Shown here piece by piece: positions 16,132 through 25,483 of a DNA stretch of 34,819 nucleotides; the stretch's first letter is position 1, and each line of letters opens with the position of its first letter. A program made the position numbers and the translations under genes. The stretch lies in assembly GCA_011390415.1 (NCBI GenBank), contig JAABSL010000055.1, positions 1-34,819 of the forward strand, read 5' to 3'. The notes beneath the pieces were generated by a model. That model saw only the letters and a list, made by a program, of their open reading frames with translations, ran no database searches and was not told the origin of the DNA. The DNA is from Desulfobacteraceae bacterium (GTDB lineage Bacteria > Desulfobacterota > Desulfobacteria > Desulfobacterales > Desulfosalsimonadaceae).

Positions 16132-17571
16132 CTACAGGTATGAAGAGAAAAGCCACATCAGCGCATCCCGGACTTTAATGATAAACGGGCGTTGCAATAT
16201 CGATTCAAGGGTCACCGGTTCCGATTTCCGGATTTGATGCTCTATGTGTGTTGACAGTATATTTGCAAATTGCCGGTCATAAATTTCAACAGCAAGCTCA
16301 AAATTTAATCGAAGGCTTCGCGGGTCCAGGTTCGCGGTCCCGATTTGCGCGTATTGCTCATCAATTACAAATAATTTGGTGTGGACAAACGGCGGGGGCT
16401 GGTAGAAAATTTTAACGCCTCGTGCCAGAAGCGGCGCAAACATGTTCGTGCCGGCCCATTTGATATAGGGCAGGTTGTTTTTGGACGGCAATACCACGTG
16501 CACCTGAACCCCTCTCAAAGCCGCTGTCTGAAGGGCGGATATCATCTCCGGCGCCGGCAGAAAATAGGGGGTCATGATCAGAACCCGTTCCCGGGCGGAG
16601 GATATAGCCCCGATCAGGATGGTGGCCAGGTTATCCATATCTTCATTGGGACCGTCGCTGATGACCCGGCACACGGCGGATCCGGACTTTAAGGGAAGTG
16701 TCCGTGTCGGTTCCACCTTTTCTTCAGTGCAAAACGCCCAGTCTTCAAGAAATATTTGCTCCAGTTGCGCCACAACCGGCCCCCGGAGTCTGAAGTGCAT
16801 GTCAATGGAACGGTGCCGGTTGCTGATATTTTCCGCAAGGTGCCGGTCCCCGATATTCATCCCGCCGGTGAACCCCACCTGTCCGTCCGCAACGAGAATT
16901 TTTCTGTGATTCCGGAGGTTGATGTGAATCGGCGGCAGAAGGAGTCGCGGCGGAAGGAACCGGGCCACACGCACGCCCTTTTTTTTGAGTTGTTTGCTGG
17001 CCCGGGTGATGGAATAAAGTTCACCCACCCCGTCGATAATGACCCGGGTGTCGACACCCCGGGCCACCGCACGCCCCAAAGCATCAATGAAAAGTTTGCC
17101 GGTTTTGCTCGTGTCAAAAATATAAGAAATCAGAAAAAGGGTTTTTGTCGCGGATTCAATGGCGGCAATCATGGCCGGGTAGGCGGCCTCCCCGTTGTGC
17201 AACGCCTCCACCTGGTTCCCGGCCACCATGGGCAAGGCGCTGACCGTATCCGATATCCGGGCGATCTGCACATAAGATTTGGGCAGGTTTAAGCCCGACG
17301 GGGAAACAGAGGCAATGTTTGACGGGTTCTCATGATGCCGGAGGATGGCCTGAGAGGCCTGGCGTTTGTGTTCGAGTTTCTGGGCCCGTGTTCTGACGCG
17401 ATTGATTCCGAACAGAAAATAAAAGATCGGCCCGACAAAGGGAAACATCAGGCAAACCGCCACCCAACCCAAAGCGGATGACGGTATTTGCTGGTTCAGC
17501 AGGGCATGGCCGGCGGTGGTAAAGGACAATAAAATACTAAAGGATATGGATGCCCAGTTTAATATTTCCAT
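16132..17571 (-). CDS. cls: Cardiolipin synthase (phospholipase D superfamily)
   Basis: 479 aa, the usual length. It joins phosphatidyl groups to make cardiolipin in the inner membrane. Two N-terminal membrane segments (about residues 5-25 and 33-55, with GWVAVCLMFPFVGPIFYFLFG) are the PLDc_N anchor. Two HKD motifs follow: HRKILVADGQVGFTGGMNIGD and HTKLFVIDEQYAQIGTANLD. The C-terminus ends in a hydrophobic MWLFSSYL typical of Cls. It begins 27 bases after the helicase gene on the same strand and is probably the last gene of cooC-like, helicase, cls. Confidence 0.95.
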   Translation of the reverse strand: MEILNWASISFSILLSFTTAGHALLNQQIPSSALGWVAVCLMFPFVGPIFYFLFGINRVRTRAQKLEHKRQASQAILRHHENPSNIASVSPSGLNLPKSYVQIARISDTVSALPMVAGNQVEALHNGEAAYPAMIAAIESATKTLFLISYIFDTSKTGKLFIDALGRAVARGVDTRVIIDGVGELYSITRASKQLKKKGVRVARFLPPRLLLPPIHINLRNHRKILVADGQVGFTGGMNIGDRHLAENISNRHRSIDMHFRLRGPVVAQLEQIFLEDWAFCTEEKVEPTRTLPLKSGSAVCRVISDGPNEDMDNLATILIGAISSARERVLIMTPYFLPAPEMISALQTAALRGVQVHVVLPSKNNLPYIKWAGTNMFAPLLARGVKIFYQPPPFVHTKLFVIDEQYAQIGTANLDPRSLRLNFELAVEIYDRQFANILSTHIEHQIRKSEPVTLESILQRPFIIKVRDALMWLFSSYL

Positions 17572-17598
17572 TTGTTTCCAGACACGCCCTTAGCCCTG

Positions 17599-19734
17599 TT
17601 AAACGTCATAAGTTGATATGACAGGATCTCTCAAGATCAGATCAATGGCCCGGGCGGACGTTTCGGCGGCATCGGGAAATACCCGGCCGATATTCCGGAT
17701 GTGCCGGAGGTTGTCGGCCGTTCTGAAAATCAGCATGGCCAGGTTCCCTTCCGGCATTTTTGAAATCGCCACCACTTCCTCCCACGGCATTCCCTTCGCC
17801 CACAAGTAAAGGGTCACGGCGGGCAGAAAATAAAGGGTCGGTGCTTCAAAACCGTTTGCGACCATCTCTTTTGCAAACGGTTTCAGGCCGCTGTCTATTT
17901 TGGTAAAAATTTTAAACAATGTTTTGGGAAACAGGGATTTGTCGATGGTTTCATCATCTGTTTCCCGTTCATTGACAAACGACGCCATAATCGCGGCCAG
18001 AAACGCCGGGTCGGATTTTGGAAACAGGTCCTGCCGGAATCCTTCGGCCACCATGAGGGGATGGTCAATTCTGAGCTGGGATGTCCACTCACCATCGTCC
18101 GTCAATCGGTCGTCTTCTGTAACATACTCTTTTTTCTTCAAAAAGTCAAGATGGTCCAGAAAGTCCTGCCAGAGAATATCGGCATTGGTGACGGTTATAT
18201 TTTCACCTTCTTTTTTCTGATCCATATGGGTCATCAAATAAGCGGCAAATGACTTGTCCAGCAGTTCCTTGACCTGTTCCGGCAAATGGGAAAGCAGAAG
18301 GTTCAGCACCATGGAAAAATTGATTTTGATCTGGCTGTAGACACCGGTGGGAGGGGCATTAAACAGTTTTTCCACCAGTCTCAGATCCATGAACCGGCCC
18401 GGAATCACAATGCAGAAGCCGATTTTATCCATCCCCCGCCTGCCGGCGCGGCCGGTCATCTGGTGAAATTCGGTGGCGGTCAGCGACATGAATTCCCGGC
18501 CGTTAAACCGGTCGGAATTCAGAAATAAAATGGTCCGGGCCGGAAAGTTGACGCCTGCGGCCACGGTTGATGTGGCAAAAACCGCATCGAGCAGGCCTTC
18601 GGTCATCAGGATTTCAATAATCAGTTTCCATACCGGCAATTGTCCGCTGTGATGGGCGCCCACGGCAAATTCTCTCAGATAATGCATCTGCTTATGATCC
18701 GCCGCATGGGGAGAGGCGGCAATGAGTTCATCAATCCGGCGATGGCGCAGCGCTTTCCGTTCCGGGCTTTCTTCACGGCGGCCCATGGCGCTGAGGACCA
18801 GTGAATGGTCGCAGTCCGCGCGGGATTTCATGAAAAAGATGGACGGCAGCAGGTGGTATTTGTGTAAAATCTTTAAAATGTCGCCCATGGGCGGGAGCCG
18901 GTTGGACCGCATCAGGCCGGATGAATGACGGGCACTGGCAAATTTGTGTACTTTTTTGTAGAGTCTTTTTTTTGATTTTGCCCCGGGCGCACTGATCTCG
19001 CTCAAAAACGGAAACAGGGTGCCGGACGGGTGCAAAAACAGGGGATACAGCGGCACCGGCCGGTTTGTTTCTTCAATGACAATACATTCATTGCCCCGGA
19101 TGGATTTCAGCCATCCGGCAATCTGGTGCGCATTGCCGATGGTGGCGGACAGCAGCAGCAAGGGGATGCGCCGGGGAAGGTAGATCATGGTTTCTTCCCA
19201 GACCACGCCGCGCTCCTGGTCGCCCAGAAAATGGGCTTCATCCAGTATGACAAAGTCCGTGTCCAGATCCTGGCCCCGGTGCATGGCGTCGTAAAGCTGG
19301 TTGCGCAAAATTTCCGTGGTGCCCACGATGATCGGGGCATCCAGGTTCTCCTTGCGGTCACCGGTGAGAATGCCGACATTTTCGGGTCCGAAGATTTCGG
19401 AAAATTCGGCGAATTTGGAATTGGTCAGGGCTTTCAAGGGAGTGGCGTACCAGGCTTTTCCTTTGTTTTCGGCTATACGCGCAATGGCCTGTTCCGCAAT
19501 CCAGGTTTTGCCGGCTCCGGTGGGAACTGTTACCAGACAGTCCCCTTTTTTGATGGCATCCAGCGCCCGGAGTTGGAACGGATCCGGGGTGAATGGTTTT
19601 TTTTCAGGGATGCCGATGGTGGCAAAAATTCGTTTTAATTTCGCATCAGAGCCGGGTTTTAAATGCTGGACCGGGGCGTGTTTTTTAGGTGTACCGGATC
19701 GCCGGTGGTATTTTCGTTTTTTAAAATCAGTCAT
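17599..19734 (-). CDS. Ski2-like DExH-box helicase
   Basis: 711 aa. Superfamily 2 motifs appear in order: Q-motif-like PDPFQLRALDAI, Walker A TVPTGAGKT (68-77), ATPLKALTNSK, TTEILRNQLY, DEAH (165-168), LLLSATIGN, ATSTVAAGVNFPAR and QMTGRAGRRGMDKIG. The GVNFPAR and GRAGRRG forms and the helical tail are characteristic of the Ski2/Mtr4/Hel308 group rather than RecQ or RecG. A basic N-terminus (KKRKYHRRSGTPKKH) could bind nucleic acid. Its ATG overlaps the stop of the cooC-like gene by one base. Whether it unwinds RNA or DNA cannot be decided here. Confidence 0.9.
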   Translation of the reverse strand: MTDFKKRKYHRRSGTPKKHAPVQHLKPGSDAKLKRIFATIGIPEKKPFTPDPFQLRALDAIKKGDCLVTVPTGAGKTWIAEQAIARIAENKGKAWYATPLKALTNSKFAEFSEIFGPENVGILTGDRKENLDAPIIVGTTEILRNQLYDAMHRGQDLDTDFVILDEAHFLGDQERGVVWEETMIYLPRRIPLLLLSATIGNAHQIAGWLKSIRGNECIVIEETNRPVPLYPLFLHPSGTLFPFLSEISAPGAKSKKRLYKKVHKFASARHSSGLMRSNRLPPMGDILKILHKYHLLPSIFFMKSRADCDHSLVLSAMGRREESPERKALRHRRIDELIAASPHAADHKQMHYLREFAVGAHHSGQLPVWKLIIEILMTEGLLDAVFATSTVAAGVNFPARTILFLNSDRFNGREFMSLTATEFHQMTGRAGRRGMDKIGFCIVIPGRFMDLRLVEKLFNAPPTGVYSQIKINFSMVLNLLLSHLPEQVKELLDKSFAAYLMTHMDQKKEGENITVTNADILWQDFLDHLDFLKKKEYVTEDDRLTDDGEWTSQLRIDHPLMVAEGFRQDLFPKSDPAFLAAIMASFVNERETDDETIDKSLFPKTLFKIFTKIDSGLKPFAKEMVANGFEAPTLYFLPAVTLYLWAKGMPWEEVVAISKMPEGNLAMLIFRTADNLRHIRNIGRVFPDAAETSARAIDLILRDPVISTYDV

Positions 19735-20489
19735 TAAATTTTAGCAATCATTTCTTCAATAATGTTTCGGGATTCGGATTCCACATCAAATGGCGACATG
19801 CCATTCAGGTCCGCTTCGATCAGGGCATTGTCATAGGGGATAAACCCCAGAAATGAAAATTCGCTCAAATGTTTTTTCAGGAAATCTTCGTCTTGCGGGC
19901 CTCTGATTTTGTTGCCCACCAGCCCAATAGCGTCCAGGCCGATTTCAGCGGCCAGTTTTTTGATGTTGCGGGCCGTATCAATGCTTCGGCTGCCGGGTTC
20001 CACCACCACCAGAAGCTTGTCGACAGGCTGGGCGGTACCCCGGCCCAGATGCTCGATGCCGGCCTCCATGTCCATCACCACCACCTCGTCTCTGGCCAGA
20101 ACAATGTGCGTGATCAGTGCTTTTAAAAGGGTGCTTTCCGGGCAGATACAGCCGGCCCCGCCTTTTTTGATGCCGCCAAGCCGCATCAATTTGATGTTTT
20201 CGAATTTCGCGGACAACGCATCGGGCAGGTCGTCTACTTTCGGATTGAGTTTGAAAAACCCCCCGATACTGCCCGGCTTGGCCTCGGTCCGTTCATAGGC
20301 CAGGTCTTTCATTTCGGATATGGGGATGATTTTATCCGCATCCGGGATACCGATGGCGGCCGCCAGGTTGGCATCCGGGTCTGCGTCAATGGCCAGAACA
20401 TTTTTGCCGGCCGCATTCAGGGCGCGTATTAAAAGAGATGCGAAGGTCGTCTTTCCCACTCCGCCTTTACCGCTGACTGCTATTTTCAT
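19734..20489 (-). CDS. CooC-type nickel-insertion ATPase (MinD/ParA-like)
   Basis: 251 aa from the ATG at 20489, chosen for the AAAGGA Shine-Dalgarno and because MKIAVSGKGGVGKTT is the normal N-terminus. It has the deviant Walker A with signature lysine (GKGGVGKTT), AIDADPDANLAAAIG and switch region MDMEAGIEHLGRGT. It also has C114-I-C116 in GAGCICPES, the CxC motif that binds metal between monomers in CooC proteins. The known role is ATP-dependent nickel delivery to carbon monoxide dehydrogenase or acetyl-CoA synthase. No CODH gene is in the window. It is first in an operon with a helicase and cls, an unusual setting. Confidence 0.88.
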   Translation of the reverse strand: MKIAVSGKGGVGKTTFASLLIRALNAAGKNVLAIDADPDANLAAAIGIPDADKIIPISEMKDLAYERTEAKPGSIGGFFKLNPKVDDLPDALSAKFENIKLMRLGGIKKGGAGCICPESTLLKALITHIVLARDEVVVMDMEAGIEHLGRGTAQPVDKLLVVVEPGSRSIDTARNIKKLAAEIGLDAIGLVGNKIRGPQDEDFLKKHLSEFSFLGFIPYDNALIEADLNGMSPFDVESESRNIIEEMIAKI

Positions 20490-20841
20490 GGTCTTTTCCT
20501 TTGTTGCAATTAATTTTTTCACGTGGCATGACACGGTGTCTGTCATACGACAACCGGGTATGTCTGAATTAGATCATACAATAAGCATCAATAGTGATTA
20601 CGCAATGATGATAACGCATGCGGCGCGGCCGTTGTCATATTTGCATTGATTTTAAATTTTTATGTTTATAACATCTACTCAGAGTTTGGGCAAGTCGATA
20701 AGCAGAAATGGGCTTGATCATAGCTTCCCTCAGCGCCATTCGCCCCTGCGAAAAATTATTGTTGGCCGGAAAGATGATCATGGCCATCTATCATATCTAT
20801 TTCAAAAGAATGACATTCTTTCAAAATTAAAGTGATTTTAA
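20490..20841. other. Divergent intergenic region between cooC-like and U32 genes
   Basis: About 350 bases that must hold promoters for both directions. A 40-codon frame (20708-20830) lacks a ribosome binding site and recognisable content, so it was not called a gene. A 17-bp palindrome near the right end is listed separately. No strong -35/-10 pair was identified by eye. Confidence 0.5.
20805..20821 (+). repeat. 17-bp palindrome upstream of the U32 gene
   Basis: AAAGAATG-A-CATTCTTT is a perfect inverted repeat ending 20 bases before the U32 start codon. It has no T run of its own to act as a terminator and could be an operator or a 5'-UTR hairpin. Confidence 0.5.
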
Positions 20842-22848
20842 ATGAACGATCCATCCATAATAAATATTAATTCAGCGAACAAACCTTCCCGGCCTGAAAT
20901 TCTGGCGCCGGCCGGAGGCAAAAAGACGTTTCTGGCGGCGCTGGCAGCCGGTGCGGATGCGGTTTATTGCGGGCTCAAGAGTTTTTCCGCCCGCATGGCA
21001 GCGGAAAATTTTTCCATAGACGAGCTGGGGCCGTTAACGCGGCTGGCGCATGATCAGGGGAAAAAAGTCTATATCCCCATCAACACCATGATTAAATCCG
21101 ACGAACTGAATTCAGCGGGCCGGCTTCTGGACCAGCTGAACCGGCAGGTGGCGCCGGATGCGTTAATCGTCCAGGATCTTGCCATGATTTCCCTTGCCCG
21201 TCAGACCGGATTTTCCGGCGAGATTCATCTGTCCACCCTTGCCAATATTTCATTTCCGGCAGCATTGAATCTGGTCCGCCAGTTTCCGGAAATCAGGCGG
21301 GTCGTTTTGCCGCGGGAACTGAGCATTGATGAAATAAAGATGGCCGCCGCCGCCTGTCCGGAGGGATTGGCGCTGGAAGTCTTTATCCACGGGGCTTTGT
21401 GTTATGCGGTTTCCGGACGGTGCTACTGGAGCAGCTATATGGGCGGCAAAAGCGGACTCCGGGGACGGTGTGTGCAGCCCTGCCGCCGGATCTACACACA
21501 GGACAACCAGAAACAGCGGTTTTTTTCCTGCCAGGATTTTTCAGTGGATGTGCTGACCAAAATTATCACCGCTATTCCGGAGGTGGCGTCCCTTAAAATC
21601 GAAGGGCGAAAAAAAGGGGTTCACTATGTCTATTACACGGTTTCTGCCTATCGCCTGCTCAGGGACCATGCGGATGACCCGAAAGCCAAAAAAACCGCCC
21701 TGTCGTTTCTGGACTATGCCCTGGGGAGAAAAACCACCCATTACAACATCCTGCCCCAACGGCCCCAGAACCCGGTTGACTTAACAGCCCAGACCGGATC
21801 CGGGCTGATGGTGGGCAGTGTGAAAGGTGAACGCGCCAAACCCTATATCGTGCCCCGGGAAGCGCTTTACGCCAGCGATATGCTGCGAATCGGGTATGAA
21901 GATGACCCCTGGCACAATACATTCCGGGTGAGCAAATTTGTACCCAAAAAAGGCCGGCTGTTTTTGAAATTTCAATCCGGCCGCAGGCCCCGCAGCGATA
22001 CGCCGGTATTTTTGATAGACCGGCGCGAAACAGCAGTGGAAAAGGAAATCGATATTCTGGAAGATCAGTTGGCAGCGTTTTCCCGTGCCGGCACTGCTGA
22101 CTCGGGATTTCATATCACTTCCCCGCCAAAAGCCGCATCAAAAGGGCCTTTGCAGGAGATGCGGGTGACGCATAGTATGCAGGGGGTAAAACAAAATACC
22201 CGGGATCAGGCAGGTGTCTGGCTGTCGTCGGATACCGGGCGAATTTTAGTCGGCGATCGAAAGCGGTCCTGGTACTGGCTGCCGCCGGTGATCTGGCCGG
22301 ATGACGAAAAAAAAATCGGCTCACTGGTGGAAGACGCCCTGAAAAAAGGGTGCCGGAATTTTGTCTTAAATTCCCCCTGGCAGCGCGTTTTTTTTGGCAG
22401 AGACAAACACCTGAATCTCTGGGCCGGCCCGTTTTGCAATATTGCCAATGAACTGGCCATTGAAAACCTGGCTGCCATGCGATTTTCCGGGGTGATTGTC
22501 AGCCCCGAACTTGGGCAGCTCGATTACCAGGCGTTGCCGTCAAAAAGCCCGCTGCCTCTGGGAATCGTGGTCTCCGGCAACTGGCCGTTGTGTGTCTCCC
22601 GGATTGTTTCCGACAAATTAAACACGGACAGCCTGTTTGCCAGCCCCAAAGGGGAGCAGGCCTGGGTCCGCCGTTACGGATCGGATTTCTGGGTGTTTCC
22701 GAACTGGCGGATGGATTTGACCGCTAAAACCGATGAACTAAAAAAAGCCGGGTACAAAATGCTGGTACATCTTCTTGAACCGCTGCCTAAAAACGTCAAA
22801 CTAAAAGAACGACCCGGGCTGTGGAACTGGAAAATCGAGCTGCAATGA
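20842..22848 (+). CDS. Peptidase U32-family protein with C-terminal extension
   Basis: 668 aa. The N-terminal TIM-barrel-like part has EILAPAGGKKTFLAALAAGADAVYCG, VYIPINTMI, LIVQDLAMI and the U32 signature region with C187, C194, C210 and C214 (ALCYAVSGRC...GRCVQPCRR). These four Cys are the [4Fe-4S] ligands known in RlhA/UbiU-type members, which mature RNA or quinones rather than degrade protein. SLKIEGRKKGVHYVYYTVSAY completes the core. The C-terminal ~350 residues are an extra module as in the longer YdcP/RlhA-like members. The last four bases overlap the dinB start (ATGA). The Shine-Dalgarno is weak (AAAGTGA). The substrate is not known. Confidence 0.88.
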   Translation: MNDPSIININSANKPSRPEILAPAGGKKTFLAALAAGADAVYCGLKSFSARMAAENFSIDELGPLTRLAHDQGKKVYIPINTMIKSDELNSAGRLLDQLNRQVAPDALIVQDLAMISLARQTGFSGEIHLSTLANISFPAALNLVRQFPEIRRVVLPRELSIDEIKMAAAACPEGLALEVFIHGALCYAVSGRCYWSSYMGGKSGLRGRCVQPCRRIYTQDNQKQRFFSCQDFSVDVLTKIITAIPEVASLKIEGRKKGVHYVYYTVSAYRLLRDHADDPKAKKTALSFLDYALGRKTTHYNILPQRPQNPVDLTAQTGSGLMVGSVKGERAKPYIVPREALYASDMLRIGYEDDPWHNTFRVSKFVPKKGRLFLKFQSGRRPRSDTPVFLIDRRETAVEKEIDILEDQLAAFSRAGTADSGFHITSPPKAASKGPLQEMRVTHSMQGVKQNTRDQAGVWLSSDTGRILVGDRKRSWYWLPPVIWPDDEKKIGSLVEDALKKGCRNFVLNSPWQRVFFGRDKHLNLWAGPFCNIANELAIENLAAMRFSGVIVSPELGQLDYQALPSKSPLPLGIVVSGNWPLCVSRIVSDKLNTDSLFASPKGEQAWVRRYGSDFWVFPNWRMDLTAKTDELKKAGYKMLVHLLEPLPKNVKLKERPGLWNWKIELQ

Positions 22849-24005
22849 TCATCCATGTGGACATGGACGCGTTTTTTGCTTCAGTGGAGCAGCTGGACAA
22901 TCCGGAACTGGCCGGCAAACCGGTAATTGTCGGCGGCACCTCCAACCGGGGCGTGGTAGCGGCTTCAAGCTATGAAGCCCGGCGGTTCGGTGTGTATTCC
23001 GCCATGCCGATTTTTCAGGCCCGGCAGAAATGTCCGGACGGAATTTTTATTTCGCCCAGCCGACACCGCTACAAGGAGGTGTCGGTGCAGGTCATGTCCA
23101 TTCTGGCTTCATTTACGCCGGTGATTGAACAGATATCCATAGACGAGGCGTTTATGGATGTCACGGGCTGCGAATCCATTTTTGGTCCGCCACGTGAAAT
23201 CGGTGCAAAAATCAAACAAAAGATAAAAGATCAGGTACACCTGAACTGCTCGGTGGGGATTGCACCGCTGAAATTTCTGGCCAAGATCGCCTCGGACATG
23301 GATAAGCCCGATGGCCTGACCTATATTGCACCGGAAGCAGTTGCGGAATTTATCAATACATTGCCGGTGAAAAAAATTTCCGGGGTGGGAAAAATTGCTG
23401 CCGGCCATTTGCAAAAAATCGGCATTGTCAACCTGGGGGATGTGAAAAAATTTACCAGGGAGTACCTGGCGGCGCAGCTTGGCAAATACGGCAACCGCCT
23501 GCATGAGCTGGCCAACGGCATTGATCGCTCGGAGGTCAATGTGCACCGGCCCGTAAAATCGGTCAGCACCGAGGAGACGCTCGTCGCAGATATTAGTGAT
23601 AAGGGCCGGTTGAGACAATACCTGCTGAAGCATTCCGAGGATGTGGGCCGCCAGCTCAGAAAAAAGGGGCGAAAAGCCCGCACTGTTACCGTAAAGATCA
23701 AGCATTCGGATTTCAGCCAGGTGACGCGCCAGACCAAGCTTTCCCGGTTTACGTTTTCTTCTGAAAAAATCTATCAGGCGGCGGTGGATCTGCTGGAAAG
23801 GTATCCGTTGAGAAAACCCGTGCGTCTGATCGGCGTTGGCGCCTCTGATCTCGATGATGGGCGAAAGGCGGTTCAGATGACGCTTTTCAGCGAATCGGAT
23901 GACGGTTTTGAAAAATGGGAGAAAGTGGATATGGTGGTGGACGGGATTGCCGAAAAATTCGGCACAGACGTGATTAAAAAAGCAGGACTGACAGAAGAGG
24001 ATTGA
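22845..24005 (+). CDS. dinB: DNA polymerase IV (Y-family translesion polymerase)
   Basis: 386 aa from ATG 22845; MIIHVDMDAFFASVEQ is the canonical start, so the upstream in-frame ATG is discarded. Catalytic residues are in HVDMDAFFASVEQ and SIDEAFMDVTG. Other DinB marks are SYEARRFGVYSAMP, GIAPLKFLAKIASDMDKPDG, the helix-hairpin-helix KISGVGKIAAGHLQKIGI and the little-finger region ending near VRLIGVGASDL. No clear C-terminal QLxLF-type clamp motif stands out, although VQMTLF (about residue 350) is a good beta-clamp-binding candidate. ATGA overlap with the U32 gene implies coupled translation. No LexA box was recognised. Confidence 0.97.
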   Translation: MIIHVDMDAFFASVEQLDNPELAGKPVIVGGTSNRGVVAASSYEARRFGVYSAMPIFQARQKCPDGIFISPSRHRYKEVSVQVMSILASFTPVIEQISIDEAFMDVTGCESIFGPPREIGAKIKQKIKDQVHLNCSVGIAPLKFLAKIASDMDKPDGLTYIAPEAVAEFINTLPVKKISGVGKIAAGHLQKIGIVNLGDVKKFTREYLAAQLGKYGNRLHELANGIDRSEVNVHRPVKSVSTEETLVADISDKGRLRQYLLKHSEDVGRQLRKKGRKARTVTVKIKHSDFSQVTRQTKLSRFTFSSEKIYQAAVDLLERYPLRKPVRLIGVGASDLDDGRKAVQMTLFSESDDGFEKWEKVDMVVDGIAEKFGTDVIKKAGLTEED

Positions 24006-24149
24006 GCCAAATTTTCAGCAGCCTCTTAAATGTCATTGCATAAACAATCATAGATTATTACCGTAATCGCACAGCTTATTTTTTTAACTTTTCCGGTTTA
24101 TCCGGGTTCGGTTTAACAATCTTGCATGTGGAAAGGAAAAATTAAAATT

Positions 24150-25352
24150 ATGTCAAGCCAAACTACTTTTGAAATCGAAGACAAATATATGGCCCCGTTT
24201 TTTGTTAAGCAAAAAATCTCCATCGACCGCGGGGAAGGGGTGTTTGTGTGGGATGAGGACGGCAACCGGTACATTGATTTTACCTCGGGCTGGGGAGTCA
24301 CCTGCATCGGTCATGCGCAGCCGGTCATCACCCAGGCGCTGGTCTCCCAGGGACAGAAGATGCTCCAGAACCCCAACTCCGGGCTGACCTATTCGCCGGC
24401 CCGGGCCGGGCTGCTGTCTGTTTTGATGAAGGTGCTGCCGTCCCATTTAACCCATATATTTTTTTCAAATTCCGGCGCCGAAGCCAATGACGCGGCCATC
24501 AAGCTGGCCCGGAAAGTCACCAACCGCCTGGATGTGATCTCCACCCATCAGAGTTTTCACGGCCGAACCATCAGCACGGCCTCTGCCACCGGCCAGGCCA
24601 GTCACAGGGAAAAATTCAATCCGCTGATGCCCAATTACCGGTTTGTCACCTATGGCAAACTCGATGAACTGGAGCATGCCTTAGACGAAAGTGTGGCGGC
24701 ATTCATTATTGAACCCATTCAGGGAGAAGGGGGCGTTCACATTCCATCGGAAAAATATCTCAAAGAAGCCGAACGCCTGTGCAGCGAAAACGGCACCCTG
24801 CTGATTGCCGATGAGGTACAGACCGGTTTTTGCCGGACCGGTCCCATGTTTGTGAGCGGCGCCATGGGAATAAACGTCGATTTTCTCACCATGGCCAAGG
24901 GCATTGCGGGCGGTTTCCCCTTTGGCGGATTTGCCATGTCCGAAAAGGTGGCCTCTGCTCTGGAAATCGGCGACCATGGCGGCACCTATTGCGGTAATCC
25001 GTTGGGATGCGCCGTGGCCCATGCCGTAATTAAATATTTGGTGGATAACGATGTGTCCGCCAATGTCCGGCACATGGAGACCATCTGTATGGAAACCATG
25101 GGGGTGTGGCAAAAACGGTTTCCGGAGACCATCAAAGAGATCCGGGGTAAGGGATTGCTGCTGTTAATCGAGTTTTCCGATCCGGATATTGCGGCAAAAG
25201 CCAGCGATGAATGCCTGGCCCGGCATCTTTTCGTAAGACAGACCCAGGGAAACGGCATCCGCGTATTTCCGGCCCTGAACATAAAAGAAGAAGAACTAAG
25301 AGAAGGGCTGGCAATTATGCAGTCTGCCATAGAGGCAGTTGCCGATGCTTGA
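24150..25352 (+). CDS. Class III PLP-dependent aminotransferase (acetylornithine/ornithine aminotransferase-like)
   Basis: 400 aa from ATG 24150, preferred over ATG 24126 because AAAGGA precedes it (spacing ~11). Class III marks are DEDGNRYIDFTSGWGV, FFSNSGAEANDAAIKLAR for phosphate binding, HQSFHGRT, IIEPIQGEGGV, LLIADEVQTGFCRTG with the PLP-pyridine Asp, and the Schiff-base lysine in TMAKGIAGGFPFGG. HGGTYCGNPLGCAVA and GKGLLLLIEF fit the ArgD/RocD branch. The reaction probably transfers the delta-amino group of an ornithine-like donor to 2-oxoglutarate. No arginine gene is nearby, so argD is not assigned. Confidence 0.9.
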   Translation: MSSQTTFEIEDKYMAPFFVKQKISIDRGEGVFVWDEDGNRYIDFTSGWGVTCIGHAQPVITQALVSQGQKMLQNPNSGLTYSPARAGLLSVLMKVLPSHLTHIFFSNSGAEANDAAIKLARKVTNRLDVISTHQSFHGRTISTASATGQASHREKFNPLMPNYRFVTYGKLDELEHALDESVAAFIIEPIQGEGGVHIPSEKYLKEAERLCSENGTLLIADEVQTGFCRTGPMFVSGAMGINVDFLTMAKGIAGGFPFGGFAMSEKVASALEIGDHGGTYCGNPLGCAVAHAVIKYLVDNDVSANVRHMETICMETMGVWQKRFPETIKEIRGKGLLLLIEFSDPDIAAKASDECLARHLFVRQTQGNGIRVFPALNIKEEELREGLAIMQSAIEAVADA

Positions 25353-25477
25353 AAATCGGGCAGGATAAGACAGTGCGGCCTGCAACTTAAGTATGAGATT
25401 TTACTATTATGCATGCGGCTTTTTATTGAAAAAAACAATACTTGTGGCGGATTTATTTAATTTTGTGTTTTATGTAG

Positions 25478-25483
25478 TATAAA
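25478..25483 (+). promoter_or_regulatory. Candidate -10 element for the riboswitch transcript
   Basis: TATAAA lies just upstream of the GEMM-like aptamer, placing a transcript start near 25490. The -35 region (ATTTAA at 17 bases) is poor, so this rests mainly on position. Confidence 0.35.

Noticed and set aside
20708-20830. 40-residue ORF upstream of the U32 gene
   Set aside because: No Shine-Dalgarno, starts right after an in-frame stop, and the end overlaps the palindrome; the composition looks random.
25445-25470. Sigma-54 promoter before the riboswitch (TGGCGG start)
   Set aside because: The -12 GC element is missing at the required spacing.
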